From contig NZ_CP064689.1 in assembly GCF_023100945.1 (NCBI RefSeq), positions 620,001 to 684,000 on the forward strand: a DNA stretch of 64,000 bases. Reading direction: 5' to 3'. The position numbers were made by a program, and so were the translations under genes. Shown in pieces: positions 58,117-64,000 of the stretch; position 1 is the first letter of the stretch, and each line of letters starts with the position of its first letter. Under the pieces are notes generated by a model. That model searched no databases. It was given only the letters and a program-made list of their open reading frames with translations, and was not told where the DNA came from. Source of the DNA: Bradyrhizobium sp. 200. GTDB taxonomy: Bacteria > Pseudomonadota > Alphaproteobacteria > Rhizobiales > Xanthobacteraceae.

Positions 58117-58707
58117 TTAAACCTTGTGCATCGTGTAATGGTCTTTTGGGACACGCGCCCGATCTTCCCATGTAGGAAACATGATGGCCTTTTCCTTCCG
58201 AAGCGCGCGGCATATCGCGTTCACGTCAGTAAGCCGCACCACATGGCGCGACAACACGAGCGGCCAAAGCTTTTGATAGGTCGTTCCCGGTGCCAAGGGG
58301 GTTAGGTCGAGGATGGCGGAGCGAGCCGTTGCGCGTTCCCGGTTGAGGAATACTGCCGTATCGTCCGGACTCATGTCGTGCATTGATTCAAACATCTCCG
58401 ATTGTCCGCTGCTGGTAGCCTCGTGCTTTACCTTGTGCGCGGCGCGGGTCTTTGATTGAGCGTTCAATGCCGCAACTTGGCAGTCGCGGAAGACGGCGAT
58501 GCCCTTCTCATGTCGGCTGGCATAGAAAAGACAATAGAGTGGTCTGTCACGCAGCGGCCTTAGAACGGTTGTTTCGGCGACATACTGGTAGCCGCCGAGC
58601 CGCTTCAGGCTCTCGCTGAATGCGCCAGCAAGAATTTCCTTTCGCTGATCTGGCAGCAACGTCCCGCCCGCTTCTGCATCTTGCATGGTCTGCCGCCAGT
58701 TGCTGCT
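58117..58707 (-). pseudogene. 3' part of a TcmP-like (three-Cys-motif partner) gene, cut by an IS21 element
   Basis: Reading from the IS boundary toward 58117, about 195 codons are open: QTMQDAEAGGTLLPDQRKEI, RPLYCLFYASRHEKGIAVF, SGQSEMFESLHDMSPDDTA and WPLVLSRHVVRLTDVN, ending PKDHYTMHKV. From memory this matches the C-terminal part of TcmP-type proteins, which accompany a three-Cys-motif protein and are often near phage genes. The N-terminal part and its start are missing; the frame runs instead into the left end of the IS21 element. I am sure it is a truncated real gene, less sure of the family name. Confidence 0.6.
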
Positions 58708-58717
58708 GATTCCGCTC

Positions 58718-58800
58718 GATGTCGCCCACCATTCCGGAATGATCTCGCCCACCGTTCCGATTTGATGTCGCCCACCATTCCGGGATGATGTCGCCCGGGG
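58718..58800 (+). repeat. Tandem IS21 terminal sites (23-bp period)
   Basis: Three consecutive copies start at 58718, 58741 and 58764: GATGTCGCCCACCATTCCGG, GATCTCGCCCACCGTTCCGA and GATGTCGCCCACCATTCCGG, each followed by ATGA or TTGA. A fourth, partial GATGTCGCCC starts at 58787. IS21-family ends carry multiple direct repeats that bind IstA, so these are probably transposase-binding sites. Confidence 0.8.
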
Positions 58801-58861
58801 TGACGAGGCCTCTTCTGGCTCCGATACGGTCCCGCCTTTGGCTTTGCGAAGGGGGACCTGG

Positions 58862-59643
58862 ATGCCGACGGAGAGGTTTGCGATGCGCCACGTGCGCGAT
58901 GTGATCAGATTGAAGTCGGCCGGGATGCCGACCCGCGAGATTGCCCGGCGGGTAGGGACGGCCCCTTCGACGGTGCGGTTGACGATCCGCCGGTTCGAGG
59001 TGGCAGGGCTGACCTGGCCGTTGTCCGACGACATCACCGACACTGTGCTGGAGGCCCGGCTATTTGCCAGCGCCGGTGCCGGTCCGGGTACCCGGCGGGG
59101 CCATCGTCGGCAGGCGGAGCCGGACTGGGCGACGGTGCACCGCGAGCTCAAGCGCAAGCACGTAACGCTGTCGATCCTGTGGGAGGAATACATCGCGGGC
59201 GAGCCCGGCGGGTATCGCTATTCGCGGTTCTGCGAGCTCTACCGCGGCTGGGAAGGCCGCCTGTCGGTGACGATGCGCCAGTCGCATGCGGCCGGCGACA
59301 AGCTGTTCGTCGACTATGCCGGCGACGGTGTGCCGGTCGTGATCGACCGGCTCACCGGCGAACGGCGCGCCGCGCAGATCTTCGTCGCGGTGCTCGGCGC
59401 ATCGAGCTTCACCTACGCACAGGCGACCTGGACGCAGGGGCTCGCCGACTGGATCAGCGGCCACGTCGGCGCCTTCGAGGCGATCGGCGGCGTGCCGGCG
59501 CTGCTGGTACCGGACAACACCAAGGTCGCGGTGATCAAGGCCTGCCTCTACGATCCGCAGATCAACCGCAGCTACGCCGACATGGCGGCGCATTACGGCA
59601 CCGCCATTCTGCCAGCCAGGCCGCGACGGCCACGGGACAAGGC
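58862..59643 (+). pseudogene. istA: IstA transposase, 5' part (interrupted)
   Basis: The first 260 codons of an IS21 transposase. The N-terminal HTH reads VRDVIRLKSAGMPTREIARR then VGTAPSTVRLTIRRFE. The DDE domain starts LFVDYAGDGVPVVID (first Asp) and reaches VLVPDN-like ALLVPDNTKVAV (second Asp). The frame breaks at the CAAGGC repeat, after RPRRPRDKA. A good RBS (AAGGGGGA) precedes the ATG at 58862. The remainder is at 62957-63734, and the two parts join in frame. Confidence 0.9.
59638..59643 (+). repeat. Left flanking CAAGGC of the recombinase element
   Basis: CAAGGC here and at 62951-62956 bound the insertion in istA. The GG in the centre could be the crossover dinucleotide of a large serine recombinase, whose attL and attR share only a short core. 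Confidence 0.75.
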
Positions 59644-59662
59644 GAGCGCTTCATACTGCACC

Positions 59663-61729
59663 TCATTCCTTTGATGGCGCGGTGATGGCGGTGAGCTGCG
59701 CCGGGCGGGCGCCGCGCCCACCGCAGCCCTTGCGGATCGTCATGCCAGGCGGGATCTCCCACAGGCCACGGTTCAGGCTGTCGGTATAGCCTTTTGTGAT
59801 GAGCCCCTGGCGACCCCACGTGTGTACGGCTGTCTCGGAGACGCAGAACTTGGCGGCGATCTCGCGCGTCGTGAGCATACCACGTCGACGCAGCCGCTCA
59901 TATCGGCTCGCAAGTTTGTAGGCGCCGCGAATGAAGGCAACCTTCTTCAGATTAAACGCCTTTGCCTCCCATGTACGCCATCCGTGATTATTGAGAATCT
60001 CGGCGACTTCGCGATCGCAATGATGGTCAAGAAGACGATCAACCTCGGCGACGAGCTCAGGTTTGAACTTGCGGATCTGGGCGATGGGTAGCGGCCGGTC
60101 GAGCACCAAGGTACGCGTGGCGCCGCCAGACAGGCGCACATGGGCCGTGATGGTTTGCGACTTGATTAAGGTTACGTCGTCGATGAGCAGACGCACGATG
60201 CGCTTGCGCTCGCGGGAGTCAACTCGCGGATCTTGCCAGATCCGCGGAAGCTGCTCGGCGAGGTCAAGGATGCGTCGCTGGGCTTCTGCGCTGAGTGCCG
60301 CAGCCTGCTGTTTGCTCCGGCGCTTGTAGTCTTCGGCGGCATCGGCATGACGGCGCAGCTTGTCGTTCCATTCGGCCTCGAGTGAATCGGCGACGAGTCG
60401 GTTGTCGGGATCAACCTTCATGTAGCGTCGACGCGCAAGCTCGGCTTCATAGCGCATCCGCTCGACATGCTGGCGACGCGCTGCATCGGTCTCTGCGGCG
60501 CGCGCCTCAAGTTCGCGCTGCACCTCAAGGGTGACGGCCAGCGTCATCGGCGTCATCAGCTCGATCATCAGGTCTGCGATCCCCGCATCGACGATCTTCC
60601 CGGGAACCGTTTGGCAGGTCCATCCCGCGCGGCGTACCGCGTTCGCTTGGCACAGATAGGTTGGGACGGTGCTGCCGTGCTCCTGGCTGTAGCGCACACC
60701 CATGCGTTCGCCACACAGGCCACAGACCACGCGACCTTGGAGGAGCGCCGGCCCCTCGCGTGCCGGCCCCGACCGCCGCTCGCCACCGAAGGCACGAGCG
60801 TTGTCGGCGAGCCGCCGCTGGTTGGCCTCGAAGCGCTCCCAGTCGATGTAGCCCTGGTGCATCCCCGGCATAACGAACTGCCAATCGGTCCTGGCAACCT
60901 TGACGACACTGGTGCCACCATCGGGCCGGTGCCGTATGCGCGTTCGGCCATACGCAAAAGCGCCGGCGTAGCGCGGATTGTGGAGCACCTGCAGAACGCG
61001 CGCATGGTGCGGCGCCGCCCACAGGAGATCGCCCTTGTTCGATCCTGTCCGGAGTCGGCGCGGGAACAGCAAACCTTGCTCCCGGAAGAAGCGGACTGTC
61101 TGCATCGCACTTCCGGTCTGCTCGAAGGTATCGAACACGAGACGGATTGCGTTCTGCACCTGGAGGTCGGGATCGAGGCCGATCGTCCGATCGTTCCGGT
61201 AAACCAGCCCGACCGGAGGGCACATCTCGAGCTCGCCGCGACGGGCCTTGTTGAGCTGACCACCACGCATGCGTGCTTTGAGGATGTGCAGCTCGGCCTC
61301 GCTCATCGTACCTTTGAGACCGAGCAAGAGGCGATCGTTGAAGCTGGCTGGATCGTAGATACCGTCTTCGTCAAGGATGAGCGTCGCCGTCAATGCGCAA
61401 AGCTCGATGAGCCTGTGCCAGTCGGCCGAGTTGCGCGCAAGGCGCGAGACCTCCAGCCCCATAACAATACCGGCCTTGCCGAGCGCCACCTCGCTCACCA
61501 GTTGCTGGAAGCCGTCGCGTGCTGTCGTACTTGAGCCGGACTTGCCGAGATCGCGATCGATGACGTGAACGCGCTCGACCGGCCAGCCGGCCACAACTGC
61601 TCGATCCCGCAACCCGTATTGGCGCTCGGTGCTCTCGCCGTGCTCGGCGACCTGGCGAAGAGTCGATTGGCGGACATAGAGGTAAGCGTCGCGCTTGAGA
61701 TGGTCGGCAGTGACTTTAAGCTCAGGCAT
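59663..61729 (-). CDS. Large serine recombinase
   Basis: A 688-residue recombinase. The catalytic domain spans about residues 10-155, with nucleophile Ser in YLYVRQST and arginines in LEVSRLARN. A Recombinase domain follows (RLVFDTFEQTGSAMQTVRFF), then a zinc ribbon with CGLCGERM and further cysteines near YLCQAN and WTCQTV, a coiled coil (about 430-500), and a C-terminal HTH (LTTREIAAKFCVSETAVHTW). It should catalyse site-specific integration and excision of the element. It starts at MPELKVTADHLKRD, overlapping the upstream small gene by 8 bases. Confidence 0.92.
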   Translation of the reverse strand: MPELKVTADHLKRDAYLYVRQSTLRQVAEHGESTERQYGLRDRAVVAGWPVERVHVIDRDLGKSGSSTTARDGFQQLVSEVALGKAGIVMGLEVSRLARNSADWHRLIELCALTATLILDEDGIYDPASFNDRLLLGLKGTMSEAELHILKARMRGGQLNKARRGELEMCPPVGLVYRNDRTIGLDPDLQVQNAIRLVFDTFEQTGSAMQTVRFFREQGLLFPRRLRTGSNKGDLLWAAPHHARVLQVLHNPRYAGAFAYGRTRIRHRPDGGTSVVKVARTDWQFVMPGMHQGYIDWERFEANQRRLADNARAFGGERRSGPAREGPALLQGRVVCGLCGERMGVRYSQEHGSTVPTYLCQANAVRRAGWTCQTVPGKIVDAGIADLMIELMTPMTLAVTLEVQRELEARAAETDAARRQHVERMRYEAELARRRYMKVDPDNRLVADSLEAEWNDKLRRHADAAEDYKRRSKQQAAALSAEAQRRILDLAEQLPRIWQDPRVDSRERKRIVRLLIDDVTLIKSQTITAHVRLSGGATRTLVLDRPLPIAQIRKFKPELVAEVDRLLDHHCDREVAEILNNHGWRTWEAKAFNLKKVAFIRGAYKLASRYERLRRRGMLTTREIAAKFCVSETAVHTWGRQGLITKGYTDSLNRGLWEIPPGMTIRKGCGGRGARPAQLTAITAPSKE

Positions 61730-62003
61730 GGAAGGGCTCCAGTGCGATGGCGACGAGGATGCCGGCGATGAGGCGCGTGACGTCGCTTGTTGCGGGCGAC
61801 GGATTGTCTGGGGCCGAGTGCGTGAACCGATGGTCGTAGCAGGCCGCCTCGGTATCGACCTCCTGTCCGCGTGCTCGGATCCACGCTGCCAATCCCCGTC
61901 GACGAAGAATGGTGAGACCAGGGCAGGCCGTGAACTCGGCACGCAATGCGGCGGCGCGTAGCTTCTCGTAGCTGTCCGCTGCGTCCGCAGGCGCGACGAT
62001 CAA
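61722..62003 (-). CDS. Small protein of the recombinase element
   Basis: A 93-residue protein, IVAPADAADSYEKLRAAALR through LTILRRRGLAAWIRARGQEV to RLIAGILVAIALEPFHA. I infer a TTG start at 62003 that overlaps the stop of the HTH gene (TTGA). Its own end overlaps the recombinase start by 8 bases. Tight overlaps on both sides argue that it is translated. No family recognised; it might be an accessory directionality or regulatory protein, but this is only a guess. Confidence 0.6.
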   Translation of the reverse strand: MIVAPADAADSYEKLRAAALRAEFTACPGLTILRRRGLAAWIRARGQEVDTEAACYDHRFTHSAPDNPSPATSDVTRLIAGILVAIALEPFHA

Positions 62004-62473
62004 GCTCGGTTGAGTCGTTTTTTTTTGCGCGCCAGCGCCCGCTCCAGGCTGCGTCGGTGCACCTTGACGCCGAACCGCGCCGAGATCGCATCTAGGCAGT
62101 GCGACGTCGTCAGTTCGGGTCTTGCAGCTTTGAGAGCGGCGACGAACGCAACGACCTCGGCGGAGACCTTGTGGCCGCCTTTGGGGCCTCGCCGGTTCGG
62201 CAATAGGCCGGCAAGCCCGGCGGTCTGCAGGGCGCTCTGCGCCTTGTAGAAGGTCGGACGCGTCACGCCGAATGTCTCGGCAGCCTTGCTGATCGCAACG
62301 CCGTCGACCTGGTGACGTCGCACCATCTCGTAGCGCACCTGCACCAAGTCCTTCGCATCGAAGAATGGGTTGCTGACGAACGAGGGGTCGCGGACGGCTT
62401 CCGGATTTGGATTGAGGACGCCGTCTTGCGCCAGCGCCTCGCTCTTCGGATCCCGCTTCTTCGCCCTGGCCAT
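62000..62473 (-). CDS. HTH-domain DNA-binding protein of the recombinase element
   Basis: A 157-residue basic protein. A helix-turn-helix appears in VRYEMVRRHQVDGVAISKAA followed by FGVTRPTFYKAQSAL. A second one is in the LTTSHCLDAISARFGVKVHR to SLERALARKKKR region, with RRGPKGGHKVS between them. This resembles the paired HTH N-termini of IS630/IS481 transposases, but there is no catalytic DDE domain. It may bind element ends or its own promoter. The start at 62473 (MARAKKRDPK) is chosen. Confidence 0.75.
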   Translation of the reverse strand: MARAKKRDPKSEALAQDGVLNPNPEAVRDPSFVSNPFFDAKDLVQVRYEMVRRHQVDGVAISKAAETFGVTRPTFYKAQSALQTAGLAGLLPNRRGPKGGHKVSAEVVAFVAALKAARPELTTSHCLDAISARFGVKVHRRSLERALARKKKRLNRA

Positions 62474-62490
62474 GCTCGGCCTCAATCTTA

Positions 62491-62642
62491 CGTAAATATA
62501 AATACGCCTCTATATGTTGAGTGTCAATGGAGATGTCGACGCCATATGAAGGTATATCGCCGCTGTCAGCGCAGAAGTACGCCGCACCGCGTCGACGGTA
62601 TGGCGTTATTGTCTTTACATATGCGGCGTATTTAGATTTACG
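62491..62642. repeat. Long-armed inverted repeat in the promoter region of the recombinase operon
   Basis: CGTAAATATAAATACGCC at 62491-62508 is the reverse complement, with one mismatch, of GGCGTATTTAGATTTACG at 62625-62642. An inner pair, GACGCCATA at 62538-62546 and TATGGCGTT at 62599-62607, is nested inside. The region is AT-rich within GC-rich DNA. It separates the DUF5372 gene from the HTH gene and is a candidate operator or recombinase/HTH binding region. Confidence 0.7.
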
Positions 62643-62904
62643 CATCGCTGGCGCCCATGCTCTCCGCGAGCCGGTCCAGCGCGTCACAAAGCGCCAACAG
62701 GTCGACCGCGCAAAAGGCTGCTCTACCCGCAGCGATCAGCAAGAACTCATCGGGTGGATCGATATCGGTCCATGCGCTCGCGATCGTACAAAGTCGACCG
62801 TTCTGCCCTTCATAGACCACCCGGTCTTCGCCCCAATGACGGCGCCGACAGATCAGCTCGAACTTGCGACCGCAAAGTGGATGGAAGGGATGCGTGATCC
62901 GCAC
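62638..62904 (-). CDS. DUF5372-family protein of the recombinase element
   Basis: A small protein of 88 residues if started at GTG 62904, or 101 residues from TTG 62943. It reads [20 protein letters not shown], then [23 protein letters not shown] and [20 protein letters not shown], which I recognise as DUF5372. Function unknown. The TTG start would lie eight bases from the element edge, so the GTG is more likely. It is the first gene of the reverse-strand set. Confidence 0.75.
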   Translation of the reverse strand: MRITHPFHPLCGRKFELICRRRHWGEDRVVYEGQNGRLCTIASAWTDIDPPDEFLLIAAGRAAFCAVDLLALCDALDRLAESMGASDA

Positions 62905-62950
62905 CTTTTGCTGGGTCGTACCCGCACGACCTGCAGTCGACAACTTTTGC

Positions 62951-62956
62951 CAAGGC
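62951..62956 (+). repeat. Right flanking CAAGGC of the recombinase element
   Basis: The second copy of the short direct repeat. istA resumes in frame directly after it (codon GCC spanning 62955-62957). Confidence 0.75.
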
Positions 62957-63734
62957 CAAGGTCGAGCAGGCGGTCCTCATGGTCGAGCGCTGGCTGCTCG
63001 GGCGGCTGCGCTATCGCACCTTCCACAGCCTCGCCGAGGTCAATGCGGCAATCGCCGAGTTGCTCACCCGGCTCAACGAGGAACGGCCGATCCGGCGGCT
63101 CGGCATCACCCGCCGCAAGCTGTTGGAGGAGATCGACCGGCCGGCGCTCAAGGCCTTGCCGGAGAGCCCTTACGTGTTCGCCGAGTGGCGGATCTGCCGG
63201 GTCAGCATCGACTATCACGTCGAGGTCGAGGCGCATTACTACAGCGTCCCGCATCGCTTCGTCCGTGCCGAGGTCGAGGTGCGCTTCACCGCCCGCACCG
63301 TCGAGATTTTTCACAAGGGCGAGCGGATCGCCGCGCATCAGCGCATGAGCGGCAACCACAAGCACACGACCGTGCCGGAACACATGGCATCCAGTCATCG
63401 GCGCTACGCCGGCTGGACCATCGAGCGTATCCGCAAGGACGCCGCCACGATCGGGCCAGCCACCGCCGCGCTGTGCAACCTGATCCTCGATGAACGCGCG
63501 CATCCCGAACAGGGCTTCCGCGCTTGCCTCGGCATCATCCGGCTCGCCCGATCCTACGGGCACGAGCGGCTCGACGCCGCCGCCATGCGGGCGATCGACA
63601 TCGGTGCGCGCACCTACGGCTCCGTCAAATCGATCCTCGCCAACAATCTCGATCGGCGCCCTTCACCCAAGCGCTCCGCGGACGACGCGCCGATCCTCCA
63701 TCCCAACATCCGCGGGCCGCGCTACTACAACTAG
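62957..63734 (+). pseudogene. istA: IstA transposase, 3' part (interrupted)
   Basis: The remaining 259 codons of ist[19 protein letters not shown] (which contains the DDE glutamate), the Mu-transposase-like C-terminal domain with [13 protein letters not shown] near the middle, and an end at [11 protein letters not shown]. Together with 58862-59643 it gives a 519-residue IstA of normal length. No internal stop or frameshift is seen, so the gene could work again if the inserted element is lost. Confidence 0.9.
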
Positions 63735-63745
63735 GAGATCACGTC

Positions 63746-64000
63746 TTGCTCACGCATCCCACCCTCGATCAACTCCACGCGCTCGGCCTTCACGGCATGG
63801 CCAAGGCCTTCGCCGACATCGAAGCCGGCGGCGAGGCCGCGAGCCTCGGCCACGCCGAATGGCTCGCGCTCCTGCTCGAACGCGAAGCGTCGCTGCGACG
63901 CGACAAGCGGCTGTCCAAGCGGCTGCAATACGCCAAGCTGCGCCAGCAGGCCTGCATCGAGGACATCGACTATCGCACCCCGCGCGGCCTCGACCGCAGC
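63746..64000 (+). CDS. istB: IstB-like ATP-binding helper protein, 5' part
   Basis: The first 85 codons, open to the window edge: LTHPTLDQLHALGLHGMAKA, HAEWLALLLEREASLRRDKR and CIEDIDYRTPRGLDRS. This is the N-terminal region of IstB, the AAA+ helper of IS21 transposition; the Walker A motif would follow outside the window. The start is TTG at 63746, ten bases after an AGGAG-type RBS and 11 bases after the istA stop. Confidence 0.9.
   Translation, partial: MLTHPTLDQLHALGLHGMAKAFADIEAGGEAASLGHAEWLALLLEREASLRRDKRLSKRLQYAKLRQQACIEDIDYRTPRGLDRS

Larger units (their letters stand above)
59644..62956 (-). mobile_element. 3,313-bp serine-recombinase element inserted in istA
   Basis: The element begins right after the first CAAGGC and ends with the second. 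It holds four reverse-strand genes with almost no spare DNA: DUF5372 protein, HTH protein, small protein and large serine recombinase. The recombinase gene ends 20 bases from the left edge and the DUF5372 gene starts within about 50 bases of the right edge. I see no terminal inverted repeats. Removing 3,313 bp restores istA in frame (782 + 778 = 1,560 bases, 519 codons and stop), which supports the boundaries. Confidence 0.85.
58708..64000 (+). mobile_element. IS21-family element, split by a recombinase element, right end outside the window
   Basis: This element has tandem terminal sites, a disrupted istA and the start of istB, the two-gene order diagnostic of IS21. Its left end is near 58708, judged from where the tcmP-like frame loses sense and the terminal repeats begin; the exact base is uncertain. 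The right end is not in the window. A 3.3-kb element interrupts istA. Confidence 0.85.

Noticed and set aside
59644..62956. Element as a DDE transposon with 6-bp target duplication
   Set aside because: The only recombination enzyme is a serine recombinase and no terminal inverted repeats are visible, so a shared core fits better than a target duplication.

Overview
The window looks like about 56.7 kb of conserved chromosome from a high-GC alphaproteobacterium, most likely Bradyrhizobium or a close relative in the Nitrobacteraceae, followed by about 7.3 kb of accessory DNA. I base this on protein similarity recalled from memory, the chvI-chvG-hprK-PTS cluster, the alphaproteobacterial SRP RNA and the many short palindromic repeats. 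No database search was run.

Positions 1-10,200 carry the start of lepA, a GT39-like membrane glycosyltransferase, an SDR oxidoreductase, the reverse-strand chvI-chvG-hprK-EIIA-HPr regulatory cluster, a HugZ-type heme protein, a decayed CHAT/TPR gene and pckA. Sensing (ChvG/ChvI), PTS phosphorylation (HprK, EIIA, HPr) and gluconeogenesis (pckA) therefore lie close together. Positions 10,200-31,000 carry metabolic and surface genes: an arginase-family ureohydrolase, a thioesterase, a hydrolase, glycogen phosphorylase, pyrE, a GST, a LysE exporter, polA, an acyltransferase, UDP-glucose dehydrogenase, hrpB, an aspartic protease and a phosphohexomutase.

Positions 31,000-42,600 carry a six-TM chemotaxis receptor with a small partner, a HIT-nudC-pfkB-lrp run, the SRP RNA, dnaX-ybaB-recR, an AmpG-type transporter and rmuC. 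Positions 42,600-56,500 carry def-fmt-truA on the plus strand and a long reverse-strand cluster that in transcription order reads rpmH, rnpA, yidC, engB, DUF423, argB, DUF1036, HAD nucleotidase, dapD, DUF805 and dapE. An orphan histidine kinase follows.

After tRNA-Arg(ACG) at 56,659-56,735 the character changes. A 24-nt copy of a tRNA-Ser 3' end looks like an attachment-site scar. It is followed by a coiled-coil protein of unknown function and the 3' part of a TcmP-like gene cut by an IS21-family element. The istA gene of that element is itself split by a compact 3,313-bp element encoding a large serine recombinase, a small protein, an HTH protein and a DUF5372 protein. A CAAGGC repeat flanks this inner element, and removing it with one repeat copy restores a 519-codon istA exactly in frame. 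This nested structure is the most interesting part of the window.

Other points of note are a DNA polymerase I whose 3'-5' exonuclease site has lost most catalytic residues, a DnaX without its usual zinc cysteines, and at least six families of dispersed palindromic repeats at gene ends.
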